This document shows positions 15,893-24,319 of a stretch of 64,000 bases of DNA, piece after piece. The DNA is from CBDCKN01 sp965219035 (GTDB taxonomy: Bacteria; Gemmatimonadota; Gemmatimonadetes; Longimicrobiales; Gaopeijiaceae), in the NCBI GenBank assembly GCA_965219035.1, contig CBDCMR010000002.1, forward strand, positions 62,001 through 126,000, given 5' to 3'. The translations under genes and the position numbers were made by a program. The notes beneath the pieces were generated by a model, which saw only the letters and a list, made by a program, of their open reading frames with translations, was not told where the DNA came from and ran no database searches. The first letter of the stretch is position 1. Each line of letters begins with the position of its first letter.

Positions 15893-17123
15893 TGTACAGA
15901 GATGGTAATGACCTGACAGTTGGCCCTCGCCGGAGCTGTGTCTAGGCTGCCTTCGTCTTAGCCTCCTCCTTCCTGGCCTTTGCGGCCTTCCTGGCGTCGG
16001 TGAGACCGGCCTTGAAGACCTGATAGGGCGTGCGGCCCTCCATGGCTCGACCGCGGTGCGGCCGCTTCCGGTTGTAGGTCTCCAGATACGCCTCGAGGTC
16101 CTGCTGCATCTCCTCGACGGTCTCGTACCAGGTGGTGCGGCCCTTCACCCTCAAGTGCTCGTCGAGGAGCGTGCGGTGGAAGCGCTCGATGAAGCCGTTG
16201 GACTGGGGCCTGCCCACCTTCGTCGTGCGGTGCTCGATGTCCTCGAGCTGAAGGAACAGCTCATATGGGTGACGGTCCGGACGGCCGCAGAACTCGCGGC
16301 CGTTGTCGCTGAGCACGGTCTTCACCCGGACCCGGTGCTCATCGAAGAACGGCAACACGTCGTTATTCATCACCTGCACCGCCGTGAGCGGGAGCTTGCT
16401 CGTGTAGAGCCGGCCCCAGGCGTAGCGGCTGAAGCAATCGAGCACGGTCTGCAGGTACACCTTGCCGACCCCCTTCAGCGTTCCGACGAAGAACGTGTCC
16501 ACGGCGACGAGGTCGCCCGGGTAATGGACTTCGATGTGGCGCTCCCGGAACTCGGGACTGAAGCGCTCCAGCAGCTCGATCTGCTCGTCGGTCAGCTTCA
16601 GCTTCCGTTCCCTGGCCGTCTCTTCGAGCCTGAGCAGCCGTTCGTGCTTCGTGGTGAGGCCATGCCGGCTCCACACGCCCCGTACGCCTCCTGAGCTCAC
16701 CTGGATCCCTCCGAGCAGCAACTCGTCCGCGACCCGCTGAGCTCCGTGCGTCGGAGCCTCCAAGGCGTGGGCCAAGACCGCCTGCTCAATCTCTTCACTC
16801 ACCCGGTTCGGGTGCGGTCCCTTCGGCCCCGGAAGCTGGTCGATCAGCCCCTCGGCCCCGTAAAGCTGGAAGTTCCTCCTGATCTCGTAGAACTGCTGCC
16901 GGCTGTAGCCCACGATCTTGCACGCCTTGCTCACGTTGCCGAGCTCCTGGGCCAACTGTAGCAGGCTCAGCTTGCGGCGCGCTATCTTCTCCCCCTGGAC
17001 GGTGGTCATCTTCTCTCCCGTGCTAAGTGAGTGACTTCGACATCTCTCAATTAGCTCCGGCGAGGGCGGCTGGCCACCGTCCTCTCTCGTGGTCAACTGT
17101 CAGGTGAATACCGTCTCAGCACA
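15893..17123 (-). mobile_element. IS481-family element nested in IS256 copy 1
   Basis: 1,231 bp with TG...CA ends: left TGTACAGAGATGGTAATGAC, right (reverse complement) TGTGCTGAGACGGTATTCAC, both continuing CTGACAGTTG. It is flanked by a perfect 7-bp duplication ATCAGGG (15886-15892 and 17124-17130). Confidence 0.93.
15942..17096 (-). CDS. IS481-family transposase
   Basis: 384 residues from the upstream start; an internal ATG near 17010 (MTTVQGEKIARRKL) may be the true start because the family similarity begins there. A helix-turn-helix region (VSKACKIVGYSRQQFYEIRR) is followed by a retroviral-integrase-type core. Catalytic residues: D in LVAVDTFFVG, D in VLSDNGREF and E in SNGFIERFH. It looks intact and could be active, consistent with the perfect target duplication. 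Confidence 0.92.
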   Translation of the reverse strand: MTTREDGGQPPSPELIERCRSHSLSTGEKMTTVQGEKIARRKLSLLQLAQELGNVSKACKIVGYSRQQFYEIRRNFQLYGAEGLIDQLPGPKGPHPNRVSEEIEQAVLAHALEAPTHGAQRVADELLLGGIQVSSGGVRGVWSRHGLTTKHERLLRLEETARERKLKLTDEQIELLERFSPEFRERHIEVHYPGDLVAVDTFFVGTLKGVGKVYLQTVLDCFSRYAWGRLYTSKLPLTAVQVMNNDVLPFFDEHRVRVKTVLSDNGREFCGRPDRHPYELFLQLEDIEHRTTKVGRPQSNGFIERFHRTLLDEHLRVKGRTTWYETVEEMQQDLEAYLETYNRKRPHRGRAMEGRTPYQVFKAGLTDARKAAKARKEEAKTKAA

Positions 17124-18418
17124 ATCAGGGAGTTCCTGAAGCGGGAGGGGCAGTTTCTGCTTCCGATGCTTGAGCTCGTGGAGCAGACGGAGGTCGCGAT
17201 CGACGAAGTCATCCAGGTGATGGGACGAGCGACGATCGAAGCGGTGCTGGAGATGAGCGCCGAGGGTGTGGCAGGCGTGAAGCAGGCAGGTCGGTCACGA
17301 GCGGAAGACGACACGGTGTGGTATGGCCGGCAGGGTGGTGTGGTTTACCTGTCGGACCGGAAGGTGCGTGTGGAGCGGCCACGGCTCAGGCGCCGGGGCG
17401 CCGGGGAGGGTGGCGAGGTCGAGGTGCCGGCGTACGCAGCGATGCGGAGACCGGGCGCCGTGGCGGATCGGATGCTCGAGGTCCTGATGGCGGGGGTGAG
17501 CACGCGGAAGTACGGCCGTGTGATCGGTGAGATGGCCGACACGGTCGGGGTGAGCAAGTCGGCGGTGAGCCGTGAGACGGTCGAGGCCTCAGAGCGCGTG
17601 CTGAAGGAGCTGATGGAGCGCCGGCTGGATGCGTGGGACCTCCTGGTGATCTACCTGGACGGGATCCGGATGGGCTCGCACCACGTGCTTGCTGCGGTAG
17701 GCGTGGACTCAGACGGAAAGAAGCACGTGCTGGGCGTGAGGGAAGGAGCGAGTGAGAACGCCGAGGTGAGCAGCGCGCTCCTAGAGGATCTGGTCGAGCG
17801 CGGCCTGGACCCGGGCAGGCGGCGGCTGTTCGTGATCGATGGCTCGAAAGCGCTCAGGAAGGCGATCGAGAAGGTGTTCGGCCAACGTCACCCCATCCAG
17901 CGCTGCCGCAACCACAAGCTCCGCAACGTGCTGGGTCATCTGCCGAAGGATCAGCACGCTCAGATGAAGGCGGCGTTCCGGGCAGCGATGAAGCTGGACG
18001 CGAAGCAGGGCGAGCAGAAGCTCGAGCAGCTCGCCCGATGGCTCGAGCGCGACCACCCCTCGGCCTCGGCCAGCCTACGCGAAGGCCTCAGCGAGATGTT
18101 CACGATCAACCGGCTCGGCCTCCCGCCGCGGCTGAGGAAGTGCCTGGGCTCGACCAACCTGATCGACAGCACCCACTCGGGCGTAAGACAGAAGACCCGC
18201 AGGGTGACCAACTGGAAGAACGGAGCGATGGCCTTGCGCTGGGCTGCGGCCTCGTTCGTGGAGACCGAGAAGAGCTACCGGAGGATCATCGGCTACGACC
18301 AGCTCTGGATGCTCAGGGCCCACCTCGACGACCATGAACCGGTTGCCCAAATGAGAAAGGCAGGCTAACAAGGAGACTCTCCGGAGCCACCACCTTCAAC
18401 TGTCAGCGGGACACCATC

Positions 18419-19098
18419 TGCGGGAGAGCCGCCTCGGTGTATTCCAAAGAGAAACTCGTCTTACGACGATCTTTACTCACCGACACACCTGAGAAATGAA
18501 CCTGAAGGCGATTAGTCGGAGAGTAGGGCCTTTGAAACACCAAGATCCCGGTTCGCGGGATTCCAGGTAAGACCTCACCCTTCATGGAGGATGCCGTGAG
18601 ATACAGGTACTGATGATTTACAGGATCTACGAGGTAGACCGGACCGCTGGCGGGATCAGACTTCTTGAACCAGTTCAGTCTAAGCCGGAAGTCTGGATCA
18701 TGGTGAGCGACCCTGAATGCAACCACCAGACCCCACTTCGACAGCATTCCGCTAACTGGCTTTATGGTGGTGCCACCCTCCTGATACTCTGGGGGAGTCC
18801 ACTCACCTGCCTCACGGGGGCGCTGGAGGGCCTGGACGGTCCCGGAGAGGATCTTACTCTTGAATTCGAACGGATCGGCAACAAATCCCTCCCCCTTTAC
18901 GAAACGGAGATTCAGCGCTGAAATCGGGTCTCGCTCCAGCTTCGCCCGAAACGACGCGATCTGCTTTGCTACGCGCGCGATCTCGGTCGAGTTCCGCGCG
19001 CGCGCGACCGAGGCCGGGCCGCAGTGCAGACCGACGCTGTACGGCCCGGATCTCGGAGACAATCAAAGCGGCGAGTTCGCGAAAACTGATCACGGATT
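18419..19098 (-). pseudogene. Main part of an unrecognised operon gene, interrupted by IS256 copy 1
   Basis: Encodes about 215 residues in one frame (NSTEIARVAKQIASFRAKLE, FKSKILSGTVQALQRPREAG, WGLVVAFRVAHHDPDFRLRL) that continue into the piece at 15613-15723. The extreme N-terminus (VISFRELAALIVSEIRAVQRR) lies in another frame, upstream of a GCGCGCGCG tract near 19000; a one-base slip there would join them. A GTG at 19098 overlaps the stop of the preceding gene (GTGA), typical of an operon. The family is unknown to me; there is no signal peptide or membrane segment. Confidence 0.7.
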
Positions 19099-19425
19099 CG
19101 CCAGCGCTTCTTCGGCGGGCCAGCTCGGGTGAACGTTCCACACGGCGCCCTTCCGCTGCCGGCGGATGCTCCTCTGTCGAACAACGTCCCGGGCCCGGAC
19201 GGCTGGGTCGTCGCGGTACAGGCGGTGCCACCGCTGGCGGTCGTACCGCGTACGGGAGGCCTTCCTAACCACTTTCGCGCACCTGCGGCAGTGGGTGCGG
19301 AGGTGATGCTTGCCAGAGAGGTCGGCCCGGCAGGTTAGCCACCTGCTGCGGCACAGTGTCCATTGTACACCTCCAGCATCCCGTACTCTGACACAAATCG
19401 CAAGAGGTAGGGGGCGCAGCCCCAA
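19090..19425 (-). CDS. Small Cys/His-rich protein, first gene of the broken operon
   Basis: About 90-110 residues. The N-terminal part has a zinc-binding-like pattern (CRSRWLTCRADLSG, HHLRTHCRRC) followed by a basic helical region (YRDDPAVRARDVVRQRSIRR). The start is uncertain: no ATG lies in frame near GGAGG at about 19370, and a GTA/GTG region there may be the real N-terminus. The stop overlaps the next gene. Possibly nucleic-acid binding; the family is not recognised. Confidence 0.55.
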   Translation of the reverse strand: MGLRPLPLAICVRVRDAGGVQWTLCRSRWLTCRADLSGKHHLRTHCRRCAKVVRKASRTRYDRQRWHRLYRDDPAVRARDVVRQRSIRRQRKGAVWNVHPSWPAEEALANP

Positions 19426-19686
19426 GCAAGCGTTGGCATGGTAGGCCCCCTCCTCCGGGCTCCGGGTCCTCGAGGTGGCGTGGCGGGTCCTATAATCGTC
19501 CGTAGGTGCCGGTAACGAGCTCTGGTGTCGACGCGGATCGACCCAGGAAGGGGAATCGACGTCTAGGCCGCTGTGTCCTGGAATAGCACACTAGGGCCAC
19601 GGGATCCGTGTTACAATCATGGATGCTCTCGAAGTGGTTACGAGTTGGCGTAGGATGTGGAGTCTGATCGGAATGCAGGAGTACGT

Positions 19687-20394
19687 ATGTCACGCCGTGA
19701 TCACCTGAAGCAGTTTTATCTGTCCCTTGGCCTGCTCGAAGAAGAGCACCTCGGAGGAGCCCGCCGACTTTCCGCTTGCTCTGGCCGGATGTCTTGGCCG
19801 CAACGCGGCATCTATTTCTTCATGGAACCGGGCGAAGGCCGTACCGAGACGGGTCACGGCCCCCGCATCGTGCGAGTTGGGACACATGCGCTGACGGCCC
19901 GGTCCAACACTAAGCTCTGGGATCGCCTTCGCCAACACAGAGGGACAGCGCGTTCTGGCCACGGTAACCATCGGGGCTCGATCTTCAGACTCATCGTTGG
20001 TACGGCACTCATCGAGAGAGATGGTCTTGACTATCCATCCTGGGACGATGGCCGCGGTAGCGCGTCCCGCGAGGTTCGAGAACGCGACCAGCCCTTGGAG
20101 ATCGCTGTGAGCGAGGTCATCGGAGAGATGCCCTTTCTGTGGCTTGCTATCGAAGACGAGCCGGGACGGGGCAGTTTGCGCGGATATCTTGAGCGAAACT
20201 CGATCGCTCTTCTGAGCAACTACGGCAGGCACCCTATCGATTCGCCTGCTAGCTGCTGGCTTGGACGCCATTGTAGCCGGGAGAAGGTGCGAGCATCCGG
20301 GCTGTGGAATTCGAATCATGTCGACGAAGGCTACGAACCGGCGTTCCTCGAGACGCTGGCCGACTGGATCAACCAGATGGAAGCACGGGGATGA
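19687..20394 (+). CDS. GIY-YIG-like domain protein (tentative)
   Basis: 235 residues. RGIYFFMEPGE followed by RIVRVGTHAL and LWDRLRQHRG looks like the GIY...YVG core and helix of GIY-YIG nucleases, though the second motif is altered. Conserved-looking blocks follow (MPFLWLAIEDEPG, LLSNYGRHPIDSPASCWLG). The ATG at 19687 is chosen because AGGAG lies 5 bases upstream; an earlier in-frame ATG has none. It lies divergent from the broken DUF6884 operon and may belong to the same defence cluster. The nuclease role is inference only. Confidence 0.55.
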   Translation: MSRRDHLKQFYLSLGLLEEEHLGGARRLSACSGRMSWPQRGIYFFMEPGEGRTETGHGPRIVRVGTHALTARSNTKLWDRLRQHRGTARSGHGNHRGSIFRLIVGTALIERDGLDYPSWDDGRGSASREVRERDQPLEIAVSEVIGEMPFLWLAIEDEPGRGSLRGYLERNSIALLSNYGRHPIDSPASCWLGRHCSREKVRASGLWNSNHVDEGYEPAFLETLADWINQMEARG

Positions 20395-21179
20395 TTGCCG
20401 TCATTTCCCTGGGGGATTACACAGAATGCTTGACGGGACCGTTGCCCTCGATCATCCCCTCGGCCCTGTAGAGCTGCGTCACGGTTACACTAACGGGCCG
20501 TGTCAAGAGGCGGTCAGGTAGGCGCCCAGTCCGCTATCTGATTTGTCCTAAGTTCCTATTATATTAGCAGTTAGGTCGTACAGATGAATTGCTAGTCACC
20601 CTTTCGATCACCCTTTGGGAATTGGGTCGCGGAATCCATGGGCCAGCACCTTTCGGCCCACCGGACGAAACCGTCACCTCGTGCGGTCGTGCGGCCTCGC
20701 GGATCCCTCAAGAGCCCGGGGTCCGCGATGTTGGACCAATCAGTTTACCAGCGTGGCGCGTCAGTGACACTTGGTCCTTACCGCCGTGAGTAGATTTCAG
20801 AGCGTCTGCCCTCCCTTGAATTTCAGTCGCCACATCCCTAGAGCCGCGCGCGGCCTCATGCAGGAGTGGGAGATGCGTGATCTCCTGCCCCCGGAGGGGT
20901 ACTCCCGTCCTAGCTAAAGGAACCGTAAATCGTTGATGTCACTGACTCAACGGCTTATGTATTTCCTTGGAGGACCGGGTAGGAGGATAGGATCACACCT
21001 CAGTGTTCACCTGTAGAGAAGAAGCCATGGATGGCAGCGTTTAAAGTCCCAGTATGTCCCTTCTGAACGACGAGCGAGGAGCACCTTAATCTTTGCTAGT
21101 AGGGGATCTTTCTTGGTCATAGGCGTTTTATCGGAATTAGTGGCTTCCTTCCTGTCCCCAGTAGCATGCACACCTTCTC
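20395..21179 (+). other. Long intergenic stretch with one cassette-end motif
   Basis: No convincing gene. Besides the iteron pair at 20595-20616 I see nothing recognisable. AT-rich bases at about 20545-20590 resemble a cassette end in reverse orientation, which would place a lost element body to the right. Confidence 0.5.
20595..20616 (-). repeat. Orphan GGGTGAYC iteron pair
   Basis: Read on the minus strand: AAAGGGTGATC then AAAGGGTGAC, 12 bases apart, followed by an AT-rich stretch with TATAATAG. This matches the right ends of cassettes 1 and 2 in reverse orientation, with no integrase beside it. Confidence 0.5.
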
Positions 21180-21305
21180 ATGGCCCTTGTCCGCTACGGG
21201 GTTGAACCCGACACCACGGCCGTGGCCGCAGGGCTACAGGGCCGCCCGTGGTCTATGCTGGAAGTGGCGGAGCGGATGGACGACTGCTGCCGCCTGGCGG
21301 CTTGA
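21180..21305 (+). pseudogene. Possible transposase C-terminal fragment
   Basis: 41 codons (YGVEPDTTAVAAGLQGRPWS, then MLEVAERMDDC) resemble the short tail of some transposases (the TPAMAAGL...W pattern). Nothing upstream matches. A terminator-like hairpin follows. Confidence 0.3.
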
Positions 21306-21316
21306 GAACCGGACAC

Positions 21317-21344
21317 GCCGGCCCGTTTAGGGGAACGGGTCGGC
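21317..21344 (+). terminator. Hairpin, terminator-like
   Basis: GCCGGCCCGTT pairs with AACGGGTCGGC around TAGGGG, an 11-bp stem with one G-T pair. No T-run follows, so factor-independent termination is not assured. Confidence 0.4.
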
Positions 21345-21363
21345 CCTCATTCCATGCCCCCCG

Positions 21364-21609
21364 TTAAGGAATTTCTGGGTAGATCATCCGCCGGAGCGAG
21401 TGTATGGCTTTGAACAGCACTCGCCCAACTTCGTTGTCGTCGTAATCGTAGAATACAAAGTATTCCCCCAAGTCTCCTCCGAGCCTGTAGTAGTGCGCGT
21501 CCATGCGCTCGAAGCCATCAGCGAACTGGATCAAGAACCAAGTCTTCATCTCTTCAAATATGGCCTTGATGTCCCCCAACGCAAACAGGATCCTCTTCTC
21601 ATCCACCAT
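21364..21609 (-). CDS. Small hypothetical protein
   Basis: 81 residues, acidic and aromatic (KTWFLIQFADGFERMDAHYY, GEYFVFYDYDDNEVGR). The coherent composition, unlike the surrounding GC-driven frames, favours a real gene. Its upstream side is truncated by or abuts the IS3 remnant whose end begins at 21615. No family recognised; no membrane segment. Confidence 0.5.
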   Translation of the reverse strand: MVDEKRILFALGDIKAIFEEMKTWFLIQFADGFERMDAHYYRLGGDLGEYFVFYDYDDNEVGRVLFKAIHSLRRMIYPEIP

Positions 21610-21614
21610 TGCCC

Positions 21615-21945
21615 TGACCTGACCCCCTGAAACGAGACCAGGTGCAATGTTAGGATCGACCTGGTCTGAAGCTTTTCAGCGAGGAGGTCGGGATGGGAAG
21701 GAAGCGACACACTCCGGAGCAGATCATCACTGCACTGCGGGAGGCAGAGGTCGGTCTGGCCCGCGGCAAATCTGTGAAGCTGATCAGCCGGGAGCCTCGA
21801 GGACGCACGACGGGCGTGCGCTGAAGCTGCTGACAGTGCTGGACGAGCACACGAGGGAGTGCCTGGCGATCGTGGTGGCTCGCAAGATCCGCCCGCACGA
21901 CGTGCTCGAGGTGCTGGCCGGTCTGTTGTCCGACCTCAGATACTC
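21615..21945 (+). mobile_element. IS3-family remnant, copy A (internally deleted)
   Basis: Starts with TGACCTGACCCCCTGAAACG, the same end as at 42007 and 49682 in reverse. It encodes the OrfA start MGRKRHTPEQIITALREAEV and about 35 residues, then jumps to an OrfB segment (LLTVLDEHTRECLAIVVARK). The middle, including most of the catalytic core, is missing. Confidence 0.8.
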
Positions 21946-22001
21946 CCGGGTCAAGTCCCGAGTTGTGTGTAAAAGTGAGGGGAAGCTCCTCGATGCTTCG
22001 G

Positions 22002-22481
22002 TTAGGCTGCCTTGGCGAGCTCCTTGGGCTCGAGGAGTGAGAGGTCCAGGTAACGGCGCTCGCTCCAGACCGCAGTAGTCCTCAGAGCAACTGCGGTGAT
22101 GAGGCGGAGTGCACTGGCTCGGTCGGGGAGCGCGCCAGCGCTCCGGATTCGACGCTTGATCTCGGTGTGCAGGTGCTCGAGGCTGTTCGTTGTGCCAGCG
22201 CGCCGTCCCACGCGCTCACCCAGCAGTGCTTCAGTCACGTCGCCCATCTTGCGCTGCGACACACCGCTCACGTAGGCCTCCACCATCATCTCGTCCACTT
22301 CTTCACTCCTGCGCCGGTAGCGGCCCATCACGTCGGCGGGCGAGCCGCCTTCCCGGCTGCGCGGCACCATCACGTCGATCTGACCCAAGCTCGTGAGCAG
22401 GCGCCTGAGGCACGTGCCGTTCCCGTGGTCCTTCCGGCTGCCGACCCGCTCGAAACGACGCGCTCCGACCATCGCTTTCAA
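22002..22481 (-). pseudogene. IS256-family transposase with its catalytic core deleted
   Basis: The N-terminal part (ARRFERVGSRKDHGNGTCLR, then VEAYVSGVSQRKMGDVTEAL) is joined at about GERVGR to the C-terminal part (GTTNSLEHLHTEIKRRIRSA, then RLITAVALRTTAVW). The DDE core between is gone. This is a different lineage from the IS256 copies at 15724 and 49836. It has cut into the RepA-like gene at about 22490. Confidence 0.8.
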
Positions 22482-22487
22482 CTCCTC

Positions 22488-23015
22488 CCCGACGACGAAG
22501 ACCTCAGGGTCCTAGCCACGACGAAGTGCAATCTCGCCCCCCCGCAGCCGTCGCTTACGCTCCGACTTGACGCGACGAACGAAGCGCTGCGTGTGGAGTG
22601 GCTCGGCACGTCGAGCCGATCGGCTGGTGATCTCCTGGTCTCTGATCGAGAGGAGAGTACGACTCGGGACGAGGCCGTCGCACTACTCCGAGATGAGCTC
22701 AAATCGGGATCGAAGTCAGTGCAATCACTACAGGCTACAGCGCGTTCGGCGGGAGTCAGTTGGCGCACGCTGGAGCGTGCCAAAGCATCACTCAGTGTGA
22801 AGTCCGTGAAGCGTGGCTTCGACGATGGGGGATGGGTCTGGCAACTGCCGGATGAAGACCGCCAAGTATTGTGGCGCTCTTCGAAGAATCAGGCGGCGGC
22901 GGTCTTCGACCAAAGCGCGGGGTTAAGCCAACAACCGGGTGCTGACGACCACGAAGACCGCCAAACCGAGTCCCTGGCGGACTTGGCGGCGACGGAATCA
23001 AGCTCTGGATGCTGA
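22488..23015 (+). pseudogene. C-terminal fragment of a RepA/AAA_25-type ATPase
   Basis: About 170 residues: RVLATTKCNLAP (end of a RecA-like ATPase domain), then a winged-helix-like tail EAVALLRDELKSGSKSVQSL, ARSAGVSWRTLERAKASL and GGWVWQLP. This tail is typical of plasmid/island RepA-like ATPases that sit next to an integrase. The 5' part has been removed by the deleted IS256 element. Confidence 0.72.
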
Positions 23016-23172
23016 CGAAACGGGTGGATTTCGTCATGGCAGTCAGGGATCTGACCGCCTAATAGGTAATTAGTAGGTCGTGAGGTAATGCCCGTGACAT
23101 AAGGGCTCTCAGGACCTAGTGTGTCAGATGTGTGCACAAATCCGCATGCAATCGGAGAAACGAGGAGGAGCT

Positions 23173-24300
23173 GTGAGCGCTCGAGGACAGATCATCGACA
23201 AGGGCCGAAATCGCTGGATGGTGCGGGCTCCTCTCGGCCGCGAGCCCGGGACGGGCAAGCGGCTCTATCACTCGCGCACCGTTCACGGCACGAAGCGCGA
23301 TGCCCAGCAGTACCTCACTAGGGTGTTACGTGAGCTCGACGATGGGACACATGTCGAACAGAGTCGAGTCACGGTGGGTGAATGCCTAACAGAATGGCTC
23401 GAGATGGTGGCCCAGCCTCGCGTGTCCGCTCGCACGCTCGAGGACTACCGCGGAAACCTCCGGCGCTACATCCTCCCTCTCCTTGGCAAGCGCCGTCTCC
23501 AGGCGCTCCGTCCCTTCGAGATCCAGCAGGCTTACGCCGGGATGCTCCAGCGTGGTCTGTCTGCCCGGACGGTGAAGGCCACGCACGCGCCCCTGCGATC
23601 TGCGCTCGAGAACGCCGTCAAATGGCGACTGATCTCGCACAACCCGGCCAAGCTCGTCGATCTTCCCAAGCAATCGCGATCTGAGCGTCCAGTGTTCAGC
23701 GCTGAGGAGGCCAAAGTCTTCTTAGAGCAGGCGCAGAGCGACCGATTCAACACACTCTGGGTCGTGCTCCTCACGACCGGGCTCCGGCCGGGCGAGGCAC
23801 TCGGACTCAAGTGGGACGACTTGGAGGGAGATCGGCTGCGAATCCGCCGTTCGTTGACAAGGACCGCCAACGGAGGATGGGAACTCACCGAGCCCAAGAC
23901 CCCACAGAGCCGTCGCTCAGTGACCCTACCGACGTCGGCAGTGGCGTCGCTGGCGGGTCACCGTTCGGGTCAGGCCCGCGACAAGCTGAGACTCGGCCCC
24001 GGATACCAGGATCATGACTTGATCTTCTGCACGTCACACGGTACGCCGCTCGACATGCCAGGCATCACGCGTCGTCATTTCTATCCGCTGCTCGAGGCCG
24101 CCGGCCTTCCACGAATCCGCGTGTACGATCTGCGGCATACGTGTGCCACGCTCCTGCTCGCTGCCAACGCGCATCCCAAGATTGTGAGCGAGAGGCTCGG
24201 GCACTCTTCCGTGACGCTCACGATGGACACATACAGCCACGTGCTGCCGACGATGCAGGACGGTCCGGCGGAGCGGCTGGAGGAAATGTTATTCGGCTGA
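23173..24300 (+). CDS. Tyrosine recombinase/integrase (Tn916/phage type)
   Basis: About 375 residues. An arm-binding region (GRNRWMVRAPLGREPGTGKR) is followed by a SAM-like N-terminal core domain (VTVGECLTEWLEMV...) and the catalytic domain. Catalytic residues: R in TTGLRPGEALGLKW, H-x-x-R in YDLRHTCATLL, H in ERLGHSSVTLTMDTYSH and the Tyr in DTYSHV. The GTG at 23173 is chosen for the AGGAGG 4 bases upstream; an in-frame ATG at 23146 is an alternative. It is not related to the P4-type integrases elsewhere in the window. With the RepA fragment upstream it is the core of a second type of integrative island. It is convergent with the AAA gene. Confidence 0.92.
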   Translation: MSARGQIIDKGRNRWMVRAPLGREPGTGKRLYHSRTVHGTKRDAQQYLTRVLRELDDGTHVEQSRVTVGECLTEWLEMVAQPRVSARTLEDYRGNLRRYILPLLGKRRLQALRPFEIQQAYAGMLQRGLSARTVKATHAPLRSALENAVKWRLISHNPAKLVDLPKQSRSERPVFSAEEAKVFLEQAQSDRFNTLWVVLLTTGLRPGEALGLKWDDLEGDRLRIRRSLTRTANGGWELTEPKTPQSRRSVTLPTSAVASLAGHRSGQARDKLRLGPGYQDHDLIFCTSHGTPLDMPGITRRHFYPLLEAAGLPRIRVYDLRHTCATLLLAANAHPKIVSERLGHSSVTLTMDTYSHVLPTMQDGPAERLEEMLFG

Positions 24301-24319
24301 CGCCGCTGGGGAGACGTTG

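Larger units (their letters stand above)
15841..18368 (+). pseudogene. IS256-family (mutator) transposase, split by an insertion
   Basis: The first 17 codons (MKRTYEVRDRADKRAIR) lie at 15841-15892 and the rest at 17131-18368. Joined across the 7-bp duplication they give a full-length transposase in one frame. DDE residues: D in VIYLDGIRMG, D in FVIDGSKALR and E in FVETEKSYRR. Unlike copy 2, the downstream frame is open, so a protein from an internal start (about 17166) is possible, but the natural start is lost. Confidence 0.88.
15724..18418 (+). mobile_element. IS256-family element, copy 1, carrying a nested IS481-family element
   Basis: Ends: left GAAGCTGTCCCAACCG, right (reverse complement) GATGGTGTCCCGCTGAC; both continue to a shared GTTGAAGG. 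It is flanked by the 8-bp duplication TGCGGGAG. Without the nested element it is 1,457 bp, one base shorter than copy 2 at 49836. It interrupts a host gene on the minus strand. Confidence 0.93.

Noticed and set aside
18403..18418. C-terminal residues MVSR of the 18.4-kb gene taken as its native end
   Set aside because: They are encoded by the IS256 end; the 8-bp duplication shows the gene continues at 15723.
20880..20990. Possible tRNA or attachment site in a tRNA near the orphan iterons
   Set aside because: No cloverleaf arms or T-loop consensus could be drawn on either strand.
22167..23015. A single 282-residue gene spanning both the deleted IS256 element and the RepA tail
   Set aside because: The first 100 or so residues are antisense to the transposase remnant (His/Ala-rich noise); only the part from about 22488 resembles a protein family.
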